A DNA stretch of 64,000 nucleotides. Origin: Thozetella sp. PMI_491 (lineage: Eukaryota > Ascomycota > Sordariomycetes > Chaetosphaeriales > Chaetosphaeriaceae). How positions within the stretch are numbered: the first letter of the stretch is position 1; each line of letters starts with the position of its first letter. This document shows, piece after piece, positions 11,060 through 22,946 of this stretch. The position numbers were made by a program, and so were the translations under genes. A model generated the notes under the pieces. It saw only the letters and a list, made by a program, of their open reading frames with translations, was not told the DNA's origin and did not search any database. The stretch spans positions 248,001 to 312,000 of the forward strand of contig MU270032.1 of the NCBI GenBank assembly GCA_021432635.1, given 5' to 3'.

Positions 11060-12779
11060 TTAGGTTTCCATAGTAGCCGCAAGCCCCTCCCAAAGTTGAC
11101 ACCTCGCGACCAAGTTATCTGGCACCAATTCCATCTTAGTGTCATTTGTCTCGAACTTCAATCTTCGCTTCCCGTCCTGGCCCCAAGGCTGCCAGAGAGG
11201 TGATCCGAGGGCCCGATACACATTCGGATCGAGTGCGCGAATGAAGCTGATCCAGTAGTTCATCACGACAGGAACAATAGGCGCGTTCAATCCAGCATAT
11301 TCGAACGGAGCCGCTCCTGAGTTTACTCCAAATATCGCCGCAGTTTCGGATATGTGTGCTGCGCCGAGGCCGCCGGCGACCAAACCAGGGTCTTGAACGT
11401 TGTATCTGTAGTTCCATACCTTCTGAGGGGAAACAAACTGGGCAGCAGCAGATGCAACTTTGTTGCCAGGGCAGGTAAGCGTCGAATCTCCGAACGCCGC
11501 GGCTGCCGAACCAAACCATGCAGCGTGATAGGGAACAGCGGGCGTCTGAGGATAGGCGGCAATGATCTTATCCAGCTGGTGGCAGTCGAGCTTGGGGAAG
11601 TTACTCTTAAGAAATGTTTTAACTTCAGCCGCCGTCGTTGCATTGGCTGCGAAGTAAGTCCCCTCGTCAGTGTCGTCTCCCACCAAAGTTGGAAGCTTCC
11701 TGAAGCGGCCCTGGCTGAACAAGGTGTGTAGCTGGCCCGGGACCAAGCCACCATCCACGACAGGGAGCCAGTACGAGACGGGTGGCTGCAAGTTACTCCC
11801 CCCAGGGAACGGGGAAGGCACGCTAGCAGCAAGAAGCGCTGTCAGGTTTGATGAGCGGAGACAGTCCATCGGCTTGTCCGACCCAGAGCATCCAGCGTCT
11901 TCGACGTAGCGGTCAAACTGGAATTCCATGTCGGGCACCGTTCGGAGTGTGGGCCACCAAGACGACTCATGGATTGCTGCTGCAAAGAGATTTTCATCTT
12001 TGCCGCCGTATGCCGTTAGGTGGTGGGCGACGGACCCGGCCCCGGCGGAAGATCCGTGGATCACCACATGGTCTGGATTACCGCCAAACTAATAACGTAA
12101 GTCAAAAGGAAGTAGAATCCGAAATGAATATGCTCACCTTCTTTATGTTATTCTGCACCCACTTGAGAAGTTTTCTCTGGTCCAGCAAGCCAGCATTCAC
12201 ATCCCCGTCCTCCTGAACTTTCTCGCCGGCCAGGAATCCAAGAGGGCCAACTCGGTAGCTGAAGTTAACCAAGATGATGTTGTTACCAGATGCATTGACC
12301 ACCTCGGTGCCGTTGAAGTAGTAGTCATAGATGATTTGGTAGGCTCCGCCGACGATGTAAACCCATACAGGCAGGTTCGAAGCCTCAGTCGCGTTGCTGG
12401 GGGCAAATACATTTACGAAGAGGCAGTCCTCCTCGTGCGTGGCATCGGTAGTCTGGCTCGCACCGACGCAGACTGGACCAAACTACCACAAAACACTATC
12501 AGTCCATCATGCTTTTTCATTATGGATTCATCCATTCTGACGTACCTCACTTGCATCCTGAACAGAAGCTTCAGGAATAGGATCCTGCGGCGCGCGGAAT
12601 CGAAGGTTTCCCAGTGGGGGTGATGCGTACCGCATACCCAGGAATTGATCCACTCCGGATGAGAGCCGAACACCTCGGTAGCTTGAATAGCCAAGGTCAA
12701 CCGTGGGTGTTCCAGAGGCGAGAGAGAATGCCAGCAGGGGCGCCAAGGCGGCTAACAAGTTCACTGGCTTCGACAACAT
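11060..12779 (-). CDS. Secreted type-B carboxylesterase (cholinesterase family), 535 aa
   Basis: Exons 12779-12546, 12482-12138 and 12088-11060. The N-terminus MLSKPVNLLAALAPLLAFSL is a signal peptide. Family marks: FLGMRYASPP, the EDCLFVNV block, the nucleophile elbow G205-S-S207-A-G (HGSSAGAGS), the acidic residue in DTDEGTYF and the His in LGAAHISE, giving a complete Ser-Glu-His triad. The usual HGGG oxyanion segment is VGGA here (VYIVGGAYQ), which is unusual. The expected activity is hydrolysis of carboxylic esters outside the cell; the substrate is unknown. It lies 1.1 kb from the 3' end of the Diels-Alderase-like gene on the same strand, but nothing shows co-regulation. Confidence 0.9.
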
Positions 12780-13867
12780 GGTTGGGGTTGTCCGACGTGC
12801 AGATATCCTTTGCTGAAGAATGTGGCTGCGGATGAGTGCAGGACTCCGCGATTGCGTGGTGTATTTATATTAGCATAGTGGACTTCGATTCCGAACTCCC
12901 CGACAGGGTTAGAGTGACCAAGCAATGCGAATAAAGAAATTATCGCGAAGCGCGATATGACTAAAGAGCGCTAGCACCGAGACCGCGAGAGAGCCCTCGT
13001 CATTAGTGTGCCGTGTGCACCGCCCTTTCCGGGCGGGTGTCCCAAATGGGCGATATACGTTTCTCCTGTGGAGACGCGCTGAGTAACCTGGCAGGCAAAC
13101 ACATTGCGTTCAATATGTAAGGGACCTCATCGCATGCCGAATGGAGTAAGCCGTTTCAACTCGATTCAAATAGGTAGCCGCCCATTCTCCGCCGCATATA
13201 GCCAGGAAAACCTGCTCCAGATATCGAGCTCAAGCTGCTCAATAGAGGTGCGTCTTCTACTATCCCTTCTGCCACGACGATATGACTGCAGAGGCCTAGC
13301 CACACATTGTCCTCGATGAGAGTTCAGTGAAATCATGGGCCTAAACTAGCTTTGCAGCAAGTCTTCGCGCTACGACAGACTAGGCTGGCCTTTCGAGGTA
13401 TTCCAGGGTTGAAAAGGTCGTTGGAATAAGTCGACAAGGCACTTGCATCCTCGCTTTTGCTTTTACCCTGGTCAGGCATCAAAGGTGGCGGTGGAGCCAA
13501 AGGACTAGTGGCGGCCTGAAGCACCTATTTAGTGCTCAAACCGCTAATCGGCTCGTATACCTTCGTATGTTTTCCCTCTGTGTCGTTATACGGGCCCGCC
13601 ACTAGAACTTGCTTTGCGCTCGCAAACGCCTCGCATTTACTTTAACCTTGGCTTATGGAAGATGTTTTGCGGGTGCACCTAGTCCTTTTATGGATTTTCT
13701 CTATCAAATTAATTGAGACTTAGGTTCCACCAGTATGGAGACTGGATAGTCAATAGGTACTATCTGAAGCACTCGGCACAGATAGCCGCCCACTCATCCA
13801 CTATTAAGCGGTTGCCACTGATTAATTATATATTAGTAATTTACTAGTTGCCTCCCTCATGACGACC
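12780..13867. other. Intergenic, no gene supported
   Basis: Carboxylesterase promoter plus about 1 kb of mixed composition, with an AT-rich patch near 13810-13850. No open frame with a domain was seen. Confidence 0.5.
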
Positions 13868-15096
13868 TCATGGAAGTTTAATTTGATCCCAGAGCGCCCT
13901 TCCTGTGTATTGCTCCTGTCCAACAAATCCTCCTGAGATCGCTCCGATGTCGCGCCAATAGACGATCGCTCCGAGCTGAACAGCCTCGGCAGTCACATTG
14001 GCTCGAAGCATTCCTTTCTCGCCGAGGTTGTACTCTATTGTGAAGCCACTGGCATCGCCGGAGAGGGCTTCGGGGGGGTACGCACTATTGTCGCCAAACG
14101 GCCGGACTTTAACCACGTCGACTTCGCAGTCAGCATGGACAATCTCGCCATCCCGGGCAACGTAGCCTGACACCCATTCATCTCCCTCCTTGGAGATAGC
14201 ATCGAACCAGACAAGCGTATACGGGCCTAGTTGCGCGTGGCCCCAGTACCAGCTCTGAACCGCACTGTAGAACGAGACATCGCCCCAGTTCTTGTCGTGG
14301 TAGCCGATGCCACTGAAAGAGATCGGGTGTCCTTTGACGGTCAGGTTCACATTAGCCAAGGCACCGGGAAGTGCATTGGACCAGCCGACACCTGGAAGGA
14401 TGACCTCGGTCTCGCCAGGCTCGTAAAGACCACAGGGCAGGTGCGGGGGGGCAATCTAGGCATTGTTAGAGTGCCGGCCTTCCTCAAAGGATCCACGACG
14501 AGGTAAGTCTTACCGCCTCGAAAGTCACCGTTCCGCTCACTTCATAAAGCGGATTATCGATTTCGATAACGTACTTGGTCAGCCCCTCGCTCCCGCGAAA
14601 CGAAAAGCCGGTGCCCTGCCATATCCCAGAAATGCTGTCGCCGTCTGCCTCGATGATGGCCGAGTCGAGAACACCATTCTCCGGTACGACTCCAATATCG
14701 TAGGAAGACCCATCGGCTAACGTGCCGGTAATAGAGGCGGCAAGCAGCGGCGGGTACAGCGAGAGAAAGGCCGTGCTGGAGCTCTCGTAGAACACGACCG
14801 TGACGGACTCGTTTGCAGACGACGTAGAGACGACATCGAAATACCACCTAGCATTGCAGGTATCAGCAATGAGTTCGCGTTGGCGTGTTCCACTAGATTA
14901 CTAACCAGTCGTAAGAGGTCGCATTGGGCCGAGGGAAGACCCTAGGCCCATCGATGTTGCCACAACCCGCAGTATACTCGGCTTCAACTGACCCAAGGTG
15001 AAGAGAGTTGGGAATCTCGTACGACGCGGCGGCGGCGGGGTCAATGGCGACAGTGGCCAGAAGCGCCGCCGTGGGGAACGTCAACGTTAGCCGCAT
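13868..15096 (-). CDS. Secreted Diels-Alderase-like / AttH-type lipocalin-fold protein, 370 aa
   Basis: Exons 15096-14906, 14847-14514 and 14455-13868. It starts with a signal peptide (MRLTLTFPTAALLATVA). The first splice creates SYDWWYFDVVS, and the third exon holds GIGYHDKNWGD at about residues 225-235. Both are hallmarks of the fungal family that contains pericyclases of decalin and tropolone-sesquiterpenoid pathways and was formerly annotated as hydroxyneurosporene-synthase-like. Family enzymes guide intramolecular or hetero Diels-Alder reactions in polyketide pathways, but many members are uncharacterised. No polyketide synthase or NRPS lies in the window, so the substrate is unknown; nearby genes are hydrolases. 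The sequence is intact. Confidence 0.8.
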
Positions 15097-17247
15097 GGCA
15101 GTCGACTGGCAGGGCCGTCCAGGTGCGCGATGAAGGCTGTCGGGATGCCAGGTTTGCCAGCCCAAATCTGGTGCAGAAGCACAGAGATAAAGCCACAAGC
15201 CCGGGCCCCGGGACCCGCGGATGGCCGCCGAAGGGGCGGAAATTGTCTGGTTCTGGGCGCTGTGGAGATTGGCTTACCCGCCGCAACGCATCTTAGGATG
15301 GACAAGGGTGTCAGAAGGGTCGCCAAACTACGAAGGAACAGAGCTAAAATGGCCATGCGCCTCGACGCGAATGGGAGTTGTAATGTGAGCCAAACTTTTC
15401 ATTGTAGGCCGCGATTGGTTATTTTTCTCGTGCTCTATGAGTGCTTTGACAGCAATGGCCGCGGGAATACTGCACTGTCAGGAGAAGGGATAAATGTTTT
15501 AGGGGTTCAGTACGTATGTTCGAGGAACGTGACGGGCGGCACATGCCCCTGCATGCACTTCTGTGGTCAGCTTCTCGGCACATACATCATGATTCCCATA
15601 TTTGGCTACGCTCTTTTGTAGGCAAGGATGTCCAAACGAGGAAGAATTACGGAACTTTTGCGAATGCCGCTTAACCAGACATCGAAAAGCAGGTGGCGTC
15701 ATCCCCGCCGCAACCATGCATAACTGTATTGAAGAATCTTCAAAAAGGCACATCTCAAGACATTGAGGCCGGCTCTTCGCCAGGGCTGTGTATCTGTCTT
15801 TGTGCCCCATTTCCTGTTGGAAGCAGCTCAAGTCAGTACGCTGATACGAGGGGCGGGCCTGATATGGAAGAGACAGTATTTCCGCCATGCAGTTGTGCAT
15901 TGGGTGGACAAATACCCACTGTAGCTCCCGAAATATGGTGCGTACTCGGCCAAGCCTCAGGGGATTAGCGCGTATCCAGATACGCTTCTCGGATTAGCGC
16001 GTACTCGCTTATAGCTAGAGCTTCCTGTGTTAACGATCCGGCCAATCATAGGGCAGGCTTTTAGACTAGGACTCGGATGAGCTGACTGGCCTCTTTGATG
16101 GTATTGTCGCCTGGAGGATGTTGAAATTGTGGTGTGCCGACTTCATGAAGAATATACGCCGAGCTGTTACACGAGCGAATCCTAGACTGCTGCAATATGC
16201 TATCTAGCTTACGTGCCTACCCCGGCAGAGCCCGTCTTCTAGTTTAATAAAACGATGCACTTGGCACAATATCAGAAGAGGTCTAAAGGATGGAAAGTTT
16301 AGACCCGTTTTGGGGGTTCAAAGGCTGTAGCTACGGTAAGCACACGGGGCGTATCTATGAACTGAGTTCCAGAGATTCATACCACGAAGATAAAAATTAC
16401 TCTTCTTTAGCAGTTGTAACTTTATGCAGTTTCGTCGACCATAGTGAAGCCATCTTGAAACACAAGCACAGCTAAAGAGCCCATCCCTAGCAGCAACGTA
16501 GCAGCTTACTGTGTCCAACTTTGATGTAACCTTGTTTACCTTGCATGAAATCATATTTAAAACTAGGCTGAGAAAATTCGTCATACAAAATGTATGGCGG
16601 GTGTACGCGATGGTGGCGACCAATGTCTTCACGGATTTCGTCACGCCCGCTCTACGGGTGGCTATAGTTCAGGCACGGAATTGGGTACTCGTACAAAAAA
16701 TCTTATGTTGGTGATATCTCTGACAGGTGCCTTGTTGGTGTCCTAGACCTGCAATCCATGGAGCTTTGGCGCTAAATGTATCTCCCGGGAACAGGGCAAT
16801 GGATCTTGACCAGCGCAGGCTCCGACTAATATGACAAAGTTCTTCTCGGGTCTAAGTCAGGACATAACTTTCTTACAGCTAAAACTCTTGTATGAAAGGT
16901 ATGAAATTAAAGACCGCTTATGCTTTGACTCAGTTCTTCTCTTGGATGAACGCAAAACGGGAGGATTGAAATCGTAACAGAGACTTTGCACAGCTTAGTG
17001 GCTTACACACGGCAAAACCCCGAACTCCTAAGCCAAACCGCTGACCTCACGTGAGCGAATAAGCGAATACGCGGAACGCACTCATATTCTAATCATTATG
17101 GCGACAAATGTATACGCCCCAAGAGAGATGCTTTATATTGTCAGAATCAAGTATAAATGAGATTGATCTTGCGAACATTTACCCTGGATACAGAGGAAAT
17201 ATCCTGCATTCACACTGCAAACCACGGGCATAGAGTATCCAGGCACA
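15097..17247. other. Long intergenic stretch between divergent genes
   Basis: No gene is supported. It contains a short direct repeat at 15962-16003 and moderately AT-rich DNA to the right. It holds the promoters of the Diels-Alderase-like gene (reverse) and the alpha/beta hydrolase (forward). Confidence 0.45.
15962..16003. repeat. Short direct repeat
   Basis: GGATTAGCGCGTA occurs at 15962-15974 and again at 15991-16003 (29-base spacing). It is too short to assign to an element and could be the footprint of an old insertion or a regulatory repeat. Confidence 0.5.
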
Positions 17248-18580
17248 ATGAACAACATCTTTTATTTCATTTCGTCGGGGGCTCTGGCCTTGATTCCAGC
17301 CGTTGCTGGATCTACTCCCATCACCAAGCAATGCGTCCAGCTTGAGGTGCCTATCCCAGTCGTTGCCACTAATGACCACTTCATCATGCCTCGGATTGAC
17401 AGCAACATTGACGCCATTGGATGGACGGTAAATGTCACTACTTGGTCAACTCGCAGCTTTTCTGATCGTATAACCGGCCCCGTGTATGTCAACTGCACGT
17501 TCACTATCAATGCACAGCTGTGTGTCCCGTCGCAGAAGACCTCTAAAGCGGGAATTTTGCAAATCGGAACTCAAGGGAACGGCTGGGATAAACGGTCAGT
17601 AGTGTTCTCATGAACGAGGGTGAAGCCAATTAAGATTAACCATGCTCGGGTATAGGTACTGGGATGTGGAGATTCAGCCAGAAAAGTATTCCTACCTCGA
17701 TGCCGCCATCGAGAGAGGGTACTCCGTTCTCACCTACGATCGGATCGGCACGGGAAAATCTGACAAACCAAACGCTTACGACATTGTGCAAGCGCCCACG
17801 GAGATCGAGGCCCTGGCCGGTCTGACAAAGCTCGCTCGCAGCGGCAAGCTGATCAGCTCATCCAAGGTATTGTCAGCTGCCGACAGCAAAGGCGTTGTTG
17901 CCGACTTCCGGCCCTCCAAAATCGTCCACGTTGGTCACTCGTACGGCTCGTTGTTGATTTCGAGCATGCTTGTGCAGTACGGCGATCTCGGCGATGGGGC
18001 CATTCTCTCGGGCTACTTCTTCAGCTCTGAGCAGGGCAAGATTGATGTTGGGCATTTTGACCACGAGTTCGCCAAGGAGCACGATCCGGTCCGCTTTGGC
18101 GAATATCCTTCGGGGTACTTCGTGCTGACGACGGAGAGCGACCTTCAGAAGCTCTATTTCCGGAAGGGTGGCTTCGAACCGGAGTTACTTACCTACGCCG
18201 AGAAGATCAAGCAGCCCGAGGGCGTGGGTATATACGGCTCGGAAGGCATCTACATGCCCGAGGCAGCGCCGGAGTTCAAAGGGCCGGTTCAGGTGAGTCT
18301 CGAACGGGCCATATTCTCATAACCGTGCCGCTGCCCTAAAGGAGAGGTGACTAAAACTTTCATTCACGAACAGCTGCTCGTCGGCGAGTTCGATTACCTC
18401 CTCTGCGACGGGGATTGCAGGGGCACCTACCTGGAAGATTACGCACACAGTTTGTTTCCAGTGGCTGCCAATGTTTCTGCCTATATGCAACCCAACACTG
18501 GCCATGCTCTGGCGCTGGCTACAAATGCCCCCGCCGGTTTCGAGGCCATATTGCAGTATTTAGATTCCAACGGACTGTAG
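17248..18580 (+). CDS. Secreted alpha/beta hydrolase, 396 aa
   Basis: Exons 17248-17594, 17656-18292 and 18374-18580. A signal-peptide-like start (MNNIFYFISSGALALIPAVAG) is followed by an alpha/beta-hydrolase core: SVLTYDRIGTGKS, then the nucleophile elbow VGHSYGS (Ser about 211), LLVGEFDYLLCDGDC with the probable acid, and NTGHAL with the probable His. This layout is common among fungal secreted AB-hydrolase-1 proteins of unknown substrate. Both splices fall in normal phase and preserve the core (DKR-YWDVEI and PVQ-LLVGEF). Upstream it is divergent from the Diels-Alderase-like gene, but 2.1 kb separate them. An esterase or lactonase role is possible but is inference only. Confidence 0.85.
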
Positions 18581-20974
18581 GTCGGCCGCGGTGGGTGGCT
18601 CGATTAGTCGTGTGTGGGGGCGGGGGAGAGAGGAGCCAATGTCTGTGGCTAAACCTAGATGAGGGAGTAAAGGAGGAGCTCACAAATGCGAATAGCCGCT
18701 ACTTATTCTCTTCTGTATTTATTTACTAGACAAATATCATTGCTTGCAGGATTCCCTGCTTCCCAGCTCTTACCTCATGGTACTTAAAAAAAATTAGACA
18801 ACATACAACACCGGGTATTCGCTGGTCGTCACCGACCCAACTACTAATCCAGCACTCATCGGCTTATCTAGGGGAGAGCGGACGGGATCCCGAGTTCTCC
18901 GATGGTTATGGTCGTATGTGATAGGTGTGGCTTCTAGCCATGCCATATAAGAGACAGCAGGAAGGAGACGTGTTTGGAGATCTGTCATGGTGGGGCACTT
19001 AATCGTAATCGGAGCCGCAAATAGGGCAATCGAGGGCAGGCTAGCAAGGAAATGTTCAAAGAGATAATAGAAATATCCCACAATGTACAAAACCGGATCT
19101 ACGGTCTCGTCTTGCGTTACTACCATGAAAGCTGGCGGGCATAGCCAGCGGCGAGGTGGAATAGCTCTGAAGGACGCTTGGAAAATGTCTAGGTCGTTCT
19201 CAGTCATGTTCGATTTGATTGTGTTTCGAGCTTCTAGGCTGTGTAATCGCTTCACTCTTTCCTTGAGATTGTGTAATTCGCTTCGTTCGGCCTATACAAT
19301 GTCGATTATCCTTCTATATGGTTGCACGAAGCTGTATGTATCGCTCAGCTTGCAGTGCAGTTTACCTGGTAAATTGGAGCTTTCTTTGCCTTCAAGACTT
19401 CCGAGTCTGCGGTTGAAACGGAACCGATATCCGAGATCCGGCCTCGCGAAAGCTCAGCCGAACTTCGCGTGCGGTAGATCAGCTCGCCCGGCCCTGTCTT
19501 CGGGTCCGCCGCCGACCCATTCTCGCCACTTCGACGATGAGATTTGTATGATGAGTAAAAGTAGGTGCTTTATGAAAAGCACCTGGAATCTTAATGGATT
19601 CCATTCTGGCAACATAGGCGCCCATGGTTCATAGGCATACGGTGCACTCGTGCCTGCCACCTCTACACCCGTTACACCCGTGGGTGGGGCTACAACGCAG
19701 TTGTCTCTGACGATCAGGGGGGCCCCCAGACATGTCTTTATACCAAGAGGACAAGTCTCCCTTCCCATTGCTGTTATAAACAGCAGCCAAATAAATATTT
19801 CCTTTAAACTGAGCAAGTAAGGGAGTTATGTTTAAAAAGAAGGTCTTCAATCAACTTTAACTTTTAAGGTAGCCAGTCATACAACATGACTTGACAGATC
19901 GGTCAGTTAGTAAGCGCAATGTAATTGGTGCTGCAATACGTTACTTATATCCACGAACTGTTTGGAATTTGAACTCCCCTGAGCTTGGCTTGGCGCAGGC
20001 CATGGGCTACTGGTATGCTTTTTGCTTTCGCCGAGTCTCCCTTCAGCAGTACATATCTACGTACCTACTATTCTTTTTGCCCGCGCTAAGCGCCTGCTAG
20101 ACATTGGGGAGGGAGACAAATCAAGTAAAGCAGATCATCTAAAAGTAGCCCTGTTCAATCGGTTCTGTGTAGCCAAAGGCATATCAGCCTTAGTTACTAG
20201 AAACTCTATCAATCAAGATGTGCAACTTTTAAGTATCACCAACCATTTGTAGCCCAGCCTATTTATTTGATATACGCTGTGATCTTCTTTGAAGATACCG
20301 TCGATTGGAAGATTTTTATAAATGTTGCGAATTTAGAGAATAGCAAAGCCTTTCAGATTAGCAGCGCAGCTTCGGAAAAGTGGGCGGGCTTGTTTTGGAT
20401 GGAGCATGCTTTGTCGAGTAGCCAGGTATGCTCGCTTATGATTCCAAAGCAGAAAAGGCCGAGAGACCAGGTGTCATTCCACAGCACGGACTACGACCCC
20501 CTTCCTAGGAGATTAAGACTCACAGAGACTGTTTCAGACCCGTGTTTTGCCGCCGCCGGTTTCTGGGTCATTGTGTCGAGACAAATCCTGGTTAACGGTA
20601 AACGGGCGGCAACCAATTCTTCAGGGCAAGCCGCTATGCTGCTTGCCGTAACTGGTGCCACAGTCATCAACGCTGCAAGAATTTCTTGTGGCAACCGCCT
20701 CCCTGGATGCAACACCCGCTCCTTGGATACATGAGCTGTGTTACCTTTCCGGACTCTAGCCGCAAGGTTGAGCGTAGGGGATGTTTCCTACCCGATGCAT
20801 TCCTCTTAACATGTGATTCACACTGTCTGTAGCACCTCATGCAATTTTCATCGTAAAGATGACATCAGGCAAAGGTATATAAGCTATCCTTTCTCCCATA
20901 AGTTTGTCGGTCTATCCATCGCACATCGCTACTACTATAGCGCACTCCTCTTCAAACCAACGGACTACGTCATA
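18581..20974. other. Long intergenic stretch, no gene supported
   Basis: Several open frames of 70-155 codons exist on both strands, but none has a domain, consistent codon use or a good splice pattern. A perfect small hairpin lies at 19563-19584. The right end holds the promoter of the DUF6923-like gene. Confidence 0.45.
19563..19584. other. Perfect 9-bp inverted repeat
   Basis: AGGTGCTTT and AAAGCACCT are separated by ATGA. A stable small hairpin or palindromic site in a gene-free stretch; function unknown. Confidence 0.6.
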
Positions 20975-22261
20975 ATGGCTCGCTCTAACGCCCTATTGGG
21001 CTGCGCGTCTGCGCTACTGGCTCTTGCGAACGCAGAGCACGCCCTTGTGCCGAGAGCGGCGCAGACCATCCACCTGAAGGAGGCCCCTATGATTACGGAG
21101 ACTAGGCCATACATGAAGGCCGTCCAGACCTCTCTCAATTCGGCTGGTGTTCATACATTGGGCGCTGACGGCTGTGGCGGTCTTCAGTGCATCGGCCAAG
21201 TGGTCAACATCGGTCAGCCTGGCATGGTCTGGCTCACTGCCATTGGAGTCACGACCACCATCTTCCCATGCTTCACGCCGACTACATATATCCAGAATGG
21301 GACCGTGTGCGTCTGGCCGGGGTATCCCACTGGTGGCCCCCCTACTACAGTTACGGAAACCGCCCCGTGTGAAACAACCACACCACCAGAATCATCTCTA
21401 CCGCCTTCGGCGTCTTCTGCACCACCGGAATCTTCCCCGCCACCAGCGTCTTCCGCGCCGCCACCACCACCACCACCAACTTCCTCCACGTCCTCGACCA
21501 CTAAGCCTACTCCTACAGCTGGACCACCAATCACGTGTGACAAATATGGCTACCTGATCCAAGAATCTACCCTCTATCGCGTGGACTTGGACACCGGTGG
21601 CTATTCCAGGGTGGCAAATAGGGTTGGCGATGGTACTTTTACCAACGCCATGGCGTACAACCAGCTTGACAACTATCTATACGCGTGGCAGAGCAATAAG
21701 CTTATCCGGATGGCTGCCGATGGAAAGTCGACGGTGGTCGGAAATTTGGCTACGAGGTGGCAAGCTAACGCCGGGACTATCGACAACAACGGCGTTTTTT
21801 GGTACAGCGCATATGGAAACCAGTGGGCTGCAGTCGACCTAAAGCCAGGGTCGCCTAAATACGGCCAACAAATTGCGAGCGGCAGCGCCACCAGGCCCAG
21901 CCAGGTCGGCAATATTATCGACTGGGTTTACCTCCCCAACGGTGGCAGATATCTCTACGCTGTGGTTAGGAACGCCATGAGGAGGAGCTTGTTCGGTCTC
22001 AGGCCTGCTGGCACGTCAACGGTTAGGTTCAACCTGGACACTAAGAAATGGGAGTATATGCAGAACTATCCCTCCATCTCGGGAACTGGTGAGTACGGCG
22101 CTATGTACGCGACATACGACGGGACCGTGTTTGCTTCCAACAACCTGAACGGTGAGATCTGGGCTTTCTATCCCCTTAGCGGCGCTGCTCCAAGGAAGGT
22201 CAGCAACGGTCCAAAATGGAAAAACAATGACGGCGCCCGATGTATTTTGGCCGATGCTTGA
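20975..22261 (+). CDS. Secreted Ser/Pro-linker protein with DUF6923-like propeller region, 428 aa
   Basis: A single exon from the ATG at 20975 (MARSNALLGCASALLALANA, a clear signal peptide). Residues about 30-130 are Cys-containing; residues about 130-190 form a low-complexity Pro/Ser/Thr linker, likely O-glycosylated. The remainder, starting CDKYGYLIQESTLYRVDL, has repeated short blocks (NAMAYNQLDNYLYAW, LIRMAADG, VGNIIDWVYLPNGGRYLYA, FASNNLNGEIWAF) like the propeller-type DUF6923 region of fungal extracellular proteins. No catalytic residues are recognisable. A cell-wall or extracellular binding role is an inference. Confidence 0.82.
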   Translation: MARSNALLGCASALLALANAEHALVPRAAQTIHLKEAPMITETRPYMKAVQTSLNSAGVHTLGADGCGGLQCIGQVVNIGQPGMVWLTAIGVTTTIFPCFTPTTYIQNGTVCVWPGYPTGGPPTTVTETAPCETTTPPESSLPPSASSAPPESSPPPASSAPPPPPPPTSSTSSTTKPTPTAGPPITCDKYGYLIQESTLYRVDLDTGGYSRVANRVGDGTFTNAMAYNQLDNYLYAWQSNKLIRMAADGKSTVVGNLATRWQANAGTIDNNGVFWYSAYGNQWAAVDLKPGSPKYGQQIASGSATRPSQVGNIIDWVYLPNGGRYLYAVVRNAMRRSLFGLRPAGTSTVRFNLDTKKWEYMQNYPSISGTGEYGAMYATYDGTVFASNNLNGEIWAFYPLSGAAPRKVSNGPKWKNNDGARCILADA

Positions 22262-22469
22262 TCGCCTTGTACGTTGCCCTATGTTCGAGTTGGATCTAAA
22301 GGTTGGGGAAGAAGGAAAAGCCCCTCGCATTTTATTAACGGCATGATTTCGAGTTAGTTTCTAGGAATTTTAATATCTAACAAATTGGAATTCATTTAAT
22401 CGTTGAACTGTCCTTAAATATCTTATACAGTTTGCTTGACTGAGCTTTTTGATATTTCATCAGCGTGGT

Positions 22470-22946
22470 TCAGCTTACTTGCGGGTCGTATGCAACCGCC
22501 TCGATCTCAATCAGCATCTCTTCAAAAGCTAGCTTCTCTACCCCTACTGCCGTCCAGATAGGTCTATGGTCAGGAAACCACTTTTCTAGATTCTCCTTCA
22601 TGAACCGGTAGGCCTCGGGCGTCTGGTTAGGATGGTACGAATTGATCCGATATACCTGTGATATCCCCTTGCCGCCTGCCGTTTTGAGGGCGAGATTGAT
22701 GTTGGCGAAGGCCTGGGCAATCTGTGTCTTTAGATCCTTCGAAAAGACTCCAGGAGCGGAATCGGGATCCCATCCGCCTAGTAGATGTTCAGCCGAGCCG
22801 TAGTAGTCCAGATGGACGAGCAGCTGTTTCCTACCTTGCCCGGATATCTCGATTCGGTCACCAACTCGAACAGCTTGGCTGTAGCCGTAGTTCTCCCGGG
22901 CGAATTTCCCAAATCCTGGGTAGTCAAAATACTGAAGATCGGACAT
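22470..22946 (-). CDS. RidA/YjgF-family protein, 139 aa when spliced
   Basis: Exons 22946-22835 and 22777-22470. The spliced protein reads RIEISGQGGWDPDS, then QAFANINLALKTAGG, VYRINSYH, and a C-terminal FEEMLIEIEAVA, the RidA fold. Family members hydrolyse reactive enamine/imine intermediates from amino-acid and amine metabolism; some fungal versions have other roles. The 57-base intron (22778-22834) is a multiple of three with no stop, so retention would give a 158-residue protein with 19 residues inserted at the conserved ISGQG-GWD turn. The gene is divergent from the DHA1 transporter. The start at 22946 is the first ATG and gives the usual short N-terminus. Confidence 0.9.
   Translation of the reverse strand: MSDLQYFDYPGFGKFARENYGYSQAVRVGDRIEISGQGRKQLLVHLDYYGSAEHLLGGWDPDSAPGVFSKDLKTQIAQAFANINLALKTAGGKGISQVYRINSYHPNQTPEAYRFMKENLEKWFPDHRPIWTAVGVEKLAFEEMLIEIEAVAYDPQVS

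Noticed and set aside
18794-19255. 153-codon reverse-strand open frame
   Set aside because: No domain, signal or splice pattern, and the hydrophobic patches are not arranged as membrane helices. It is consistent with chance.
20267-20734. 155-codon forward open frame upstream of the DUF6923-like gene
   Set aside because: No recognisable motif, and another unrelated open frame overlaps it on the other strand. It is probably promoter DNA.
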